Of a stretch of DNA of 64,000 nt, positions 10,067 to 17,328 are shown in pieces; the first letter of the stretch is position 1; every line of letters starts with the position of its first letter. Made by a program: the position numbers and the translations under genes. Origin of the DNA: Dyella_D sp052115385 (lineage in GTDB: Bacteria > Pseudomonadota > Gammaproteobacteria > Xanthomonadales > Rhodanobacteraceae); the NCBI RefSeq assembly GCF_052115385.1, contig NZ_JBFRGP010000002.1, positions 310,001 through 374,000 on the forward strand, given 5' to 3'. Below the pieces are notes generated by a model. It saw only the letters and a program-made list of their open reading frames with translations. It was not told the origin of the DNA and did not search any database.

Positions 10067-10963
10067 CTACTTGGCCAGGGTGGCCTTGCACTTCACGCCC
10101 GACGGGATGTCGAGCTTGGGATTGGGCAGGTCCATGAACACCACGAAGGTGCCGCTGGCAGCATCGACCATGCGGTCGACGCTGATCACCTTCGCGTTGT
10201 AGTGGCTGCCCGCGGGAATCTCGGGTGCGATGCTGGCCTCCATGCCGGCGGCGGGTTCGCCGAACGCGCGCAGCGGCATCACCACGCGCACGCGCAGCGG
10301 ATTGAGCTGGGCGATCTTCAATACGGCGTGCTTGGTGGCGCCCGGCTCGAAGATTTCGCCGGGCCACATCATCTGGTCGACCACCACGCCGTCGAACGGA
10401 CTGCGGATGGTGCGCAGCGCGAGCTGGCTGCTCTGCTGCACGTATTCCAGGTGCGCCACCTCGCGGTTTTCCTTGGCGGAAACCAGTTCGGCCTGAGCTT
10501 GTTTCAGCTCGGCCTCGGCGTCGTCGCTGTCCTGTCTGGACATGAGTTTTTCCGCTGCCATGTCGTGGCGGCGGGTGAACTTGCGCTGGGAAAATTCGAT
10601 CTTGCTCTGCGCCTGCTGGGTCGGGCCCGCAAGTTGCGACTTGTAATGCGCAAGATCCGCCGCCGCCTGTTCCGCATGCGATTCCAGCGTCGCCAACACC
10701 TGGTTGTGCGCCACGCGGTCGCCGCGCTTGACCAGGACGCGATCGATCAGGCCGCTGACGGGCGCCCCCAGCTCGACCGTCTGGGTCGGCTCGATCAGGC
10801 AGTCGTAGGACGGGTTGGCCGCCCACGCCGGAGCTGCGCACCAGGCCAGCAGCGCGTAGAGAGGGAGCCGATGGCGGTGGCGGTACGCACGTGCGCAGGC
10901 ACGTGCGGTGCGCGGGCGGCTCCATGCCCGGCGGCGGCCCGAAGGCTCAGCCGTAAGAGTCAT
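10067..10963 (-). CDS. HlyD/RND-type periplasmic adaptor (membrane fusion) protein
   Basis: A 298-residue protein with a Sec-like signal ending near PLYALLAWCAAPAWA. A first lipoyl half follows (GAPVSGLIDRVLVKRGDRV), then a long charged coiled-coil hairpin (about residues 95-175). The second lipoyl half is near SPFDGVVVDQMMWPGE, and a beta-barrel segment holds LNPLRVRVVMP. This is the order seen in adaptors of tripartite efflux and type I export systems. The start is set at the ATG at 10963, which has a GGGGG/AAGGA ribosome site; an in-frame extension to 11020 lacks one. The gene precedes the giant LEPR-XLL gene by 130 nt on the same strand, so it is probably its dedicated export adaptor. The matching ABC or outer-membrane component is not in the window. 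Confidence 0.82.
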   Translation of the reverse strand: MTLTAEPSGRRRAWSRPRTARACARAYRHRHRLPLYALLAWCAAPAWAANPSYDCLIEPTQTVELGAPVSGLIDRVLVKRGDRVAHNQVLATLESHAEQAAADLAHYKSQLAGPTQQAQSKIEFSQRKFTRRHDMAAEKLMSRQDSDDAEAELKQAQAELVSAKENREVAHLEYVQQSSQLALRTIRSPFDGVVVDQMMWPGEIFEPGATKHAVLKIAQLNPLRVRVVMPLRAFGEPAAGMEASIAPEIPAGSHYNAKVISVDRMVDAASGTFVVFMDLPNPKLDIPSGVKCKATLAK

Positions 10964-11286
10964 TCCTTTGTCCCCCTTCAGGGGCGAACGCCGCCGACGA
11001 GCCCCCTGTGACCCGTCCAAGCGTGTTCGCGCTCACAAAAACTAGCGGCTCGTTCCTGCGCCCACAAGGGGCTGATCGACGTAAGTTTTTGCGGTTTTCG
11101 CGGCGCTCGGGGATGTGCCTGAAAGGCTTGGATTTGTCAGTTCGGACCAGGCCGGGCCAGCGCGGCGGAAGCCTCGGCGGCCAACTGGCGGTCGGAAATA
11201 TTCCTAGGCCGCGCGCCCCTTCGTTTCACGCCTCGCTATCGAATCCTGTGTTATTCGACCGCGGCCATTCCATCAGGGGGAATGCC
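10964..11286. other. Divergent intergenic region
   Basis: This separates the adaptor gene (minus) from the lipoprotein pair (plus), so promoters for both directions should lie here. I see no convincing -35/-10 pair, operator or RNA gene. The only clear signals are the two ribosome sites at its ends. Confidence 0.4.
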
Positions 11287-11694
11287 TTGTTCGACGTTCG
11301 CGACGCGTGCTCGCGCCGCTTGGCGTGGGTCTCGCCCGCGCGCCTTGTCGTGCCGCTCGCCTGCATGGCGCTGGCGGGGTGTACCCAGGTGCGCGTGGTG
11401 GAAGGGGGAAAAACTTCTGTGTCTTACCGCTTCGGCGTGCTGCGGCTCGAGCCCGATCCGCACGCGCGCCTGCTCGTCGTCGAGACCACCGGTTTCGGCG
11501 TAGTGCCGGTGGCCAATGGCACGTCCGTCGGTTGGACGCGACAACTGCTGGTTACCAGCAAGGATCCGCAGCAGTGCCAGCTCATCCTGGTCATTCGCAC
11601 GACCGAGGAAGCAGCAGCGATCAGGCAGCAACTGCAGAAGGGTGGTGGCTCGTTGGAGCACGTCTGTGAAGTCAACACACATCAAGGGGGATGA
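11287..11694 (+). CDS. Small predicted lipoprotein
   Basis: The 135-residue product has an N-region with RR, a hydrophobic stretch and the lipobox LAGC with Cys at about residue 32, so it should be lipidated. The chosen start is TTG at 11287, six bases after a GGGGG ribosome site; the nearby ATG at 11282 is in another frame. The mature part contains SYRFGVLRLEPDPHARLLVV and a C-terminal region ending in CEVNTHQGG. I do not recognise the family. Its stop sits inside the ribosome-site/start region of the next lipoprotein gene, so the two are probably co-translated. Confidence 0.65.
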   Translation: MFDVRDACSRRLAWVSPARLVVPLACMALAGCTQVRVVEGGKTSVSYRFGVLRLEPDPHARLLVVETTGFGVVPVANGTSVGWTRQLLVTSKDPQQCQLILVIRTTEEAAAIRQQLQKGGGSLEHVCEVNTHQGG

Positions 11695-11695
11695 C

Positions 11696-12607
11696 ATGGA
11701 TCTTCGTTCAAGGATGGTGCTTGCGGCTGGACTGTTGGCTTTGACGGCCTGCTCGCCGTTGCCGCAGGCGGCGCTGGTGTACTCGTCGCGGGTGAGTTTC
11801 GGCGTGACCGTCACGTCCAATCCGGCGAGCGCGTCGGGGGCGACGCTGAGCATCGGCTATGACCAGCTGGATGCCGCCTATGTGCCGGTGTCGGTGGCGG
11901 GGTCGAACAAGGCCGGCACCTCGGACCTGGTGCTGGAGCAGGTCCGCGCGAAGTATTCGAATTCCAACGACCTGGAGCCGCAGAGCGCGGATGCGGCGAA
12001 CCTGGCCAAGGTCAACGACTATCTGAAAGCGGCCAAGAACGCGGAAACCACCAAGGGCTCGATCCAGGCGCTGAGCAGTCAGAAGACGCCGATCGATCCG
12101 CTGAAGAGCCAGCTCGTCCTGGCTACGTCCCGGCTGACCCAGTTGAAGGCCTCGCGGCTGGACACCAGGGAGGCGGCGAGCCAGTTGCAGGATGCCAAGG
12201 GCCAGCTCGCCACCGCGCAGGCGAGCAACCAGACCATCGATAGCCAGATCCAGCAGTTGGCGCCGTCGTTGACTGCGGCGGAGCAGGAAGCTTCCGCCAA
12301 GCGGCCTGCGGCGCTGGAAGCGGCGAAGCAGCTTGGCCTGGTGCGGGAGGATGCCTTGTCGGTGTATGGCCGGTTCGATGGCAAGAGCGATGCAGGCACT
12401 ACGGCGGTGGGTCTGGCGATCGGCAAGGTGTTCTCCACCGGTATCGCGGCGCAGAGCCTGGCGGAAGGTGCGGGGCGGGCGGCGGCAACGGATGCGTATA
12501 CCAATTGCCTGGGCGCGGCGATGGCGACGGGGAGTGACACCGACAAGCAGGCGCGGGCGCAGAAGTGTACGGAGTTGAGTTTTTCGCAGACGGGTGGGGC
12601 GCGGTGA
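11696..12607 (+). CDS. Predicted lipoprotein with coiled-coil middle
   Basis: The 303-residue product starts MDLRSRMVLAAGLLALTAC, a lipoprotein signal with Cys at residue 19. The first 100 residues are beta-like and contain FGVTVTSNPASASGATLSIGYD. Residues of about 125-225 are rich in Ala, Gln, Leu and Lys and look coiled-coil (SQLVLATSRLTQLKA, SQLQDAKGQLATAQASNQ). A Gly/Ala-rich region and a C-terminal pair of Cys close the protein. The ATG at 11696 has AAGGGGG just upstream and overlaps the end region of the preceding lipoprotein gene. Function unknown; an envelope-anchored scaffold is the most that can be inferred. Confidence 0.7.
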   Translation: MDLRSRMVLAAGLLALTACSPLPQAALVYSSRVSFGVTVTSNPASASGATLSIGYDQLDAAYVPVSVAGSNKAGTSDLVLEQVRAKYSNSNDLEPQSADAANLAKVNDYLKAAKNAETTKGSIQALSSQKTPIDPLKSQLVLATSRLTQLKASRLDTREAASQLQDAKGQLATAQASNQTIDSQIQQLAPSLTAAEQEASAKRPAALEAAKQLGLVREDALSVYGRFDGKSDAGTTAVGLAIGKVFSTGIAAQSLAEGAGRAAATDAYTNCLGAAMATGSDTDKQARAQKCTELSFSQTGGAR

Positions 12608-12675
12608 TCCGGAGTGTCGAGACGTAAAGCCCCTCTCGCGTCGGCGACCCGAAGGTAGTCCCCGTGGGAGAGAGG

Positions 12676-12725
12676 GATGAGGGTGCGGGCGGAGTGGTGC
12701 GCTCGACTCCGCCCGTACCCTCATC
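12676..12725. repeat. REP-like hairpin, 20-bp stem
   Basis: The arm at 12676-12695 (GATGAGGGTGCGGGCGGAGT) pairs with 12706-12725 with one mismatch around a 10-nt loop. It lies just after the lipoprotein pair and overlaps the start of the dispersed repeat copy. There is no T-tract, so it is better seen as a REP-like element or mRNA-stabilising hairpin than a true intrinsic terminator. Confidence 0.65.
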
Positions 12726-12812
12726 CGGCTGCCGCCACCTTCCTCGCTCCTCAAGGCCGGGCACATCCCTGTGCCCTCCCCGCGTGCTCCCGGTGGGAGA
12801 AGGGCTCCAGTT
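12719..12812. repeat. Dispersed intergenic repeat, copy 1
   Basis: This stretch matches 25357-25447 closely. Shared blocks include CTCATCCGGCTGCCGCCA, TTCCTCGCTCCTC, GGGCACATCCCTGTG and CTCCCCGCGTGCTCCCGG. Both copies are between genes. The type resembles the short palindromic repeats scattered through Xanthomonadales genomes (inference). Confidence 0.75.
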
Positions 12813-12853
12813 TATGGACTGGCGTGATGATGGGTCTGGTTGCATTTTATTGC

Positions 12854-12870
12854 TGCACTGCACTGGTGCA
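12854..12870. promoter_or_regulatory. NtrC-type enhancer site
   Basis: TGCACTGCACTGGTGCA fits the NtrC consensus TGCACY-N5-GGTGCA. Its centre lies about 127 bp upstream of the predicted start of transcription of the sigma-54 promoter at 12964. Two weaker relatives follow: the palindrome GCACATCTTGTGC at 12872-12884 and a half site TGGTGCA at 12894-12900. The arrangement matches nitrogen-regulated enhancers; binding itself is inferred. Confidence 0.72.
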
Positions 12871-12963
12871 AGCACATCTTGTGCGACTGATCTTGGTGCA
12901 CGAATAGCCGCCTGAATCGGCCATCTCTTCCACAAACACCTTACTTTCAGCGCTTTCCTCGCA

Positions 12964-12980
12964 TGGCACACGTGTTGCAT
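12964..12980 (+). promoter_or_regulatory. Sigma-54 promoter of the nitrate operon
   Basis: TGGCAC-ACGTG-TTGCAT matches the -24/-12 consensus TGGCAC-N5-TTGCW exactly. The GG (12965-12966) and GC (12977-12978) doublets are 12 nt apart. It lies 75 bp upstream of the transporter ATG and downstream of an NtrC-type site. This predicts RpoN- and NtrC-dependent expression of the whole operon under nitrogen limitation. Confidence 0.82.
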
Positions 12981-13054
12981 AGCAACACGGCGTGCTCCCG
13001 CGGCCAGCACCACTTCACCCGCGGGATCGATTCGTTCTCTGCGGGGAGAAGCGC

Positions 13055-14389
13055 ATGTCGGGCAAGGCGATCCGGATCGAGCTGCTGCAATGGCGGACGC
13101 CGCAGATGCGGGCGTTCCATCTGAGCTGGCTGGCGTTCTTCGTGTGTTTCTTCGCGTGGTTTTCCGCCGCGCCATTGATGCCGCTGATCCGCGGCGAACT
13201 GCACCTGAGCGCGGACCAGGTCGCCGATATCAATATCGCCGCGGTCGCCGTCACCATCTTCGGACGGCTGCTGATCGGGCCGCTGTGCGACAGCTTCGGG
13301 CCGCGGCGTGTCTATACGGGTCTGCTGTTGCTCGGCGCGCTGCCGGTGTTCGGCATGCTGCTGGTGCACAGTTATGAATCCTTGCTGGTGATGCGACTGG
13401 CCATCGGCATGATCGGCGCCAGCTTCGTGATCACGCAGTACCACACCTCGGTGATGTTCGCGCCCCAAGTCGTCGGCACGGCCAATGCGACGGTGGCGGG
13501 TTGGGGCAATGCGGGTGGTGGTGCGGCGCAGGCGGCGATGCCGTGGGTACTGGCGGGTGTGATCGCGTTGGGCGTGGGGCAGGGCCTGGCTTGGCGCGAG
13601 GCGATGCTGCTGCCCGGGGTGCTGATGGTGGTGGTCGGCATCTTGTACTGGAACTGCACGCAGGACACCCCGCAGGGCGATTACCGCGATCTGCGCAAAC
13701 GCGGCATCGCGATCGACGGCGGCAAGCCTGGCGGCTGGGCGGTGTTCCGCGCGGCGGCGCGCAACTATCGTGTGTGGTTGCTGTTCGTCACTTATGCCGG
13801 GTGCTTCGGCATCGAGTTGTTCGTGCACGGCGTGGCGGCCAGCTACTACGTGGATCGCTTCTCCTTGAATCTGCGCGACGCCGGTCTCGCCGTCGGCGGC
13901 TTCGGCTTGCTGGCCTTGTTCGCGCGTGCACTCGGCGGCATCGCTTCCGATCGCCTGGTGCGCCGGCATGGCCTGCCGGCGCGTGTGCGCCTGTTGTGCG
14001 TACTGATGTTCTTCGAAGGACTCGGGCTGCTGTGGTTCTCCACCGCGCACAGCGCCGGCGTGGCGGTGGCGGCGATGCTCGGCTTCGGCCTGTTCACGCA
14101 TATGGCCTGTGGCGCCACGTATGCGCTGGTGCCGTTTATCGATCGCAAGGCGCTGGGCGGCGTGGCCGGCATCGTCGGCGCCGGCGGCAACGTGGGCGCG
14201 GTGGCGGCGGGTTTCCTGCAGAAATCGCTCGGCTCCGTGCAGCTGACTTTCATGTACCTGGGCGGCTTCGTGCTCGCCGGCTCGCTGTGCGCGCTCGCCG
14301 TGCGCTTCAGCCGCGAACACGTGGCCGAGGAGCGGGTACTGCGGCAAGGACCGGTGGATGCGCCGGTGCCGGCGCTGGCCATCGACTGA
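13055..14389 (+). CDS. narK: NarK/NasA-type nitrate/nitrite MFS transporter
   Basis: A 444-residue polytopic inner-membrane protein with about 12 hydrophobic segments. It carries the nitrate-transporter signatures near GNAGGGAAQAAMPW and GAGGNVGAVAAGF, the two glycine-rich nitrate motifs of the NNP family, plus the MFS loop GRLLIGPLCDSFGPRR. As the first gene after the sigma-54 promoter, ahead of the nitrite and nitrate reductases, it most likely imports nitrate for assimilation. The ATG at 13055 has a GGGGAGAA ribosome site; an in-frame upstream start at 12992 would add an unlikely Arg/Pro-rich tail. The gene ends 10 nt before nirB. The narK symbol is by family; nasA-type naming is equally possible. 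Confidence 0.92.
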   Translation: MSGKAIRIELLQWRTPQMRAFHLSWLAFFVCFFAWFSAAPLMPLIRGELHLSADQVADINIAAVAVTIFGRLLIGPLCDSFGPRRVYTGLLLLGALPVFGMLLVHSYESLLVMRLAIGMIGASFVITQYHTSVMFAPQVVGTANATVAGWGNAGGGAAQAAMPWVLAGVIALGVGQGLAWREAMLLPGVLMVVVGILYWNCTQDTPQGDYRDLRKRGIAIDGGKPGGWAVFRAAARNYRVWLLFVTYAGCFGIELFVHGVAASYYVDRFSLNLRDAGLAVGGFGLLALFARALGGIASDRLVRRHGLPARVRLLCVLMFFEGLGLLWFSTAHSAGVAVAAMLGFGLFTHMACGATYALVPFIDRKALGGVAGIVGAGGNVGAVAAGFLQKSLGSVQLTFMYLGGFVLAGSLCALAVRFSREHVAEERVLRQGPVDAPVPALAID

Positions 14390-14399
14390 GGCGACGCGC

Positions 14400-16982
14400 A
14401 TGACGATGAGACTGGTGGTGATCGGCAACGGCATGGTCGGGCACAAGCTGCTCGAGGAACTGGTGGCGCTGCGCACGCCCGGCCTGGACATCACCGTGCT
14501 GTGCGAGGAAAGCCGGCCCGCCTACGACCGCGTGCACCTGTCCGAATACTTCGCCGGGCGCAGCGCGGACGAGCTGTCGCTGGTGACGCCGGGCTTCTTC
14601 GATCACCCGGGATTGCATCTGCGTCTCGCCACGCGTGCCGCGCGCATCGATCGCGCCTTCAAGCGGGTGGCCACCGCCGACGGCGAAGTGATCCCCTACG
14701 ACAAGCTGGTGATCGCCACCGGCTCCACCCCGTTCGTGCCGCCGATCCCCGGCAACGACCGGCCTGGCTGCCTTACCTATCGCACGCTCGACGACCTCGC
14801 CGCGCTCGCCGAATGGGGCGCGCAATCGAAACGTGGCGTGGTGGTCGGCGGCGGCCTGCTTGGCCTGGAATGCGCCAAGGCGGTACGCGACATGGGCCTG
14901 GAAACGCACGTGGTCGAATTCGCGCCGCGCCTGATGGCGGTGCAGGTGGACGACGGCGGCGGCCGCATCCTGCACCGGACCATCGAGGAACTGGGCCTGG
15001 TGGTGCATACCGGCAAGAACACGCAAGCTATTGTCGATGGGAGCGGCATTGACGGCAGCAGCGCACGCCACGCCATGAAATTCGCCGACGGCAGCACGCT
15101 GGAAACCGACCTGATCGTGTTCTCCGCCGGCATCCGCCCGCGCGACGAACTGGCCCGGCAATGCGAGCTGGGCGTGGGCCAGCGCGGCGGCATCATGGTC
15201 GACAACTTCTGCCGCACGCGCGACCGCGACGTCTACGCCATCGGCGAATGCGCGCAATGGGGCGGCAAGGTGTTCGGCCTGGTGGCGCCCGGCTATGACA
15301 TGGCGCGCGTGGTGGCCACGCATCTGCATGCCTTGCTGACGCGCGAGGAAGCGCGCGACCTGCCGGAATTCGCCGGCGCCGACATGTCGACCAAGCTCAA
15401 GTTGATGGGCGTCGATGTGGCCAGCCTGGGCGACGCGCACGGCGCCACGCCCGGCAGCCGCAGCTATCAGTTCAGCGACGAGCGGCGGCACGTCTACAAG
15501 CGGCTGGTGGTCTCCGAGGACGGCAAGCGCCTGCTCGGCGGCGTGCTGGTCGGCGATGCCGCCGAGTACGGCACGCTGCTGCAGATGATGCTCAACGGCA
15601 TGGAGCTGCCGGAGTCGCCGGAGTCGCTGATCCTTCCCGCCTCCGACGGCAAGGCCAGGCCGGGGTTGGCGCTCGACGCGCTGCCCGCGTCGGCGCAGAT
15701 CTGCTCGTGCAACAACGTGTCCAAGGGGCAGTTGTGCATGGCGGTGGCGGAAGGCGCCACCAGCATCGGCGCCTTGAAGGAATCCACCCGCGCCGGCACC
15801 ACCTGCGGCGGCTGCGTGCCGCTGGTCACGCAGATCATGAAGGCGGAAATGGCACGCCAGGGCCTGGCGGTGACCAACCATCTGTGCGAGCACTTCGCCC
15901 ATTCGCGGCAGGAGCTCTACCACCTGGTGCGGGTCGAGCGCATCCGCCGCTTCGACGAACTGCTCGCGCGCCATGGCCAGGGCCTGGGTTGCGATATCTG
16001 CAAGCCGGTGGCGGCCAGCATCCTGGCCTCGTGCTGGAACGAATTCGTATTGCAGCAGGAGCACGCATCGCTGCAGGACAGCAACGATTATTTCCTTGCC
16101 AATATCCAGAAGGACGGCAGCTACTCGGTGGTGCCGCGCATGCCGGGCGGCGAAGTGACGCCGGACGGGCTGATCGCTATCGGCCGCATTGCCAAATCGT
16201 ATGGCCTGTACACCAAGCTCACCGGCGGCCAGCGCGTGGACCTGTTCGGCGCGCGGCTGGAACAGTTGCCGCTGATCTGGGAAGAACTGATCGAAGCGGG
16301 CTTCGAATCCGGCCACGCCTACGGCAAGTCGGTGCGCACGGTGAAGTCCTGCGTCGGTTCGACCTGGTGCCGCTACGGCGTGCAGGATTCGGTGGGTACG
16401 GCGATCGACCTGGAGCATCGCTACAAGGGCCTGCGCTCGCCGCACAAGCTGAAGTTCGCGGTGTCCGGCTGCGCGCGCGAATGCGCCGAGGCGCAGAGCA
16501 AGGACGTCGGTGTGATCGCCACCGAGAAGGGCTGGAACCTGTACGTCTGCGGCAACGGCGGCATGAAGCCGCGGCATGCCGAGCTGCTGGCCGGCGACCT
16601 GGATACGCCCACCCTGGTCCGCTATATCGACCGCTTCCTGATGTTCTACATCCGCACCGCCGACCGCCTGCAGCGCACCAGTGTGTGGCGCGATGGGATC
16701 GAAGGCGGCATGGACTATCTGCGCGAGGTGATCGTGCACGACAAGCTGGGTCTCGCCGCGGAGCTGGAGGCGGAGATGGCGCTGGTGGTCGACACCTATG
16801 CCTGCGAATGGAAGCGCGCCGTCACCGATCCGCAGGTGCGCGCGCGTTTCCGCCACTACGTCAACAGCGAGGCCGGCGACGACCAATTGGCGTTCGTGCC
16901 CGAGCGCGGGCAGATCCGGCCGGCGACGGCGCAGGAGAAACTTGCGTTGCGCGGCATCCCGGTACTGGTCGAAACGGAGTGA
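14400..16982 (+). CDS. nirB: Assimilatory nitrite reductase, large subunit
   Basis: An 860-residue cytoplasmic flavo-siroheme enzyme that reduces nitrite to ammonium with NAD(P)H. In order: FAD/NAD(P) domain (VVIGNGMVGHKLLEEL at the start; second nucleotide motif GVVVGGGLLGLECAK near 145). Next is a BFD-like [2Fe-2S] domain with CSC near 436 and CGGC near 468. Last is the siroheme/[4Fe-4S] domain, whose four ligands appear as C-x5-C (CVGSTWC, about 651-657) and C-x3-C (CAREC, about 690-694). Length and domain order are usual for NirB. The start is the ATG at 14400; nirD follows after 4 nt. All expected cofactor residues are present. Confidence 0.96.
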   Translation: MTMRLVVIGNGMVGHKLLEELVALRTPGLDITVLCEESRPAYDRVHLSEYFAGRSADELSLVTPGFFDHPGLHLRLATRAARIDRAFKRVATADGEVIPYDKLVIATGSTPFVPPIPGNDRPGCLTYRTLDDLAALAEWGAQSKRGVVVGGGLLGLECAKAVRDMGLETHVVEFAPRLMAVQVDDGGGRILHRTIEELGLVVHTGKNTQAIVDGSGIDGSSARHAMKFADGSTLETDLIVFSAGIRPRDELARQCELGVGQRGGIMVDNFCRTRDRDVYAIGECAQWGGKVFGLVAPGYDMARVVATHLHALLTREEARDLPEFAGADMSTKLKLMGVDVASLGDAHGATPGSRSYQFSDERRHVYKRLVVSEDGKRLLGGVLVGDAAEYGTLLQMMLNGMELPESPESLILPASDGKARPGLALDALPASAQICSCNNVSKGQLCMAVAEGATSIGALKESTRAGTTCGGCVPLVTQIMKAEMARQGLAVTNHLCEHFAHSRQELYHLVRVERIRRFDELLARHGQGLGCDICKPVAASILASCWNEFVLQQEHASLQDSNDYFLANIQKDGSYSVVPRMPGGEVTPDGLIAIGRIAKSYGLYTKLTGGQRVDLFGARLEQLPLIWEELIEAGFESGHAYGKSVRTVKSCVGSTWCRYGVQDSVGTAIDLEHRYKGLRSPHKLKFAVSGCARECAEAQSKDVGVIATEKGWNLYVCGNGGMKPRHAELLAGDLDTPTLVRYIDRFLMFYIRTADRLQRTSVWRDGIEGGMDYLREVIVHDKLGLAAELEAEMALVVDTYACEWKRAVTDPQVRARFRHYVNSEAGDDQLAFVPERGQIRPATAQEKLALRGIPVLVETE

Positions 16983-16986
16983 TGCG

Positions 16987-17328
16987 ATGACGATCGAAGC
17001 AGCGGGCTGGATTTCCATCTGCGCTATCGGCGACATCGTGCCGTCCACCGGCGTGTGCGCGCGGGTGGGCGATGCGCAGGTGGCGGTGTTCCGTGTCGGC
17101 GAGGAGCTTTACGCCATCGACAATCTCGACCCTTGCTCGGGCGCGTCCGTGCTGTCGCGCGGACTGGTCGGCAATCTGGGCGAGCGCGTGGTGGTGGCCT
17201 CGCCGATCCAAAAGCAGCATTTCGACCTGCGCACCGGCGAGTGCCTGGAAAAGCCGCAGCAGGCGGTACGCACCTGGGTGGTGCGGCGGCACGGCGACCA
17301 GGTGCAGGTGGGGCAAGGCGGCGCATGA
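16987..17328 (+). CDS. nirD: Nitrite reductase small subunit
   Basis: A 113-residue Rieske-fold protein that partners NirB. It has the NirD-type core AIDNLDPCSGASVLSRG and SPIQKQHFDLRTGECLE. As is normal for NirD, the Cys-His pairs that would bind a Rieske cluster are absent, so it is structural rather than redox-active. The ATG at 16987 lies 4 nt after the nirB stop. Its own stop overlaps the start of the nitrate reductase gene (ATGA), so translation is coupled along the operon. Confidence 0.94.
   Translation: MTIEAAGWISICAIGDIVPSTGVCARVGDAQVAVFRVGEELYAIDNLDPCSGASVLSRGLVGNLGERVVVASPIQKQHFDLRTGECLEKPQQAVRTWVVRRHGDQVQVGQGGA

Noticed and set aside
2929..10137. 2402-codon open frame on the plus strand
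   Set aside because: It is opposite the LEPR-XLL gene, is rich in Arg/Gly/Ala/Val with no domain-like pattern, and arises from GC-skewed codons of the true minus-strand gene.
11708..12766. 352-codon minus-strand frame
   Set aside because: Arg/His-rich shadow of a gene with a good lipoprotein signal and ribosome site on the plus strand; it also reads through the intergenic repeat.
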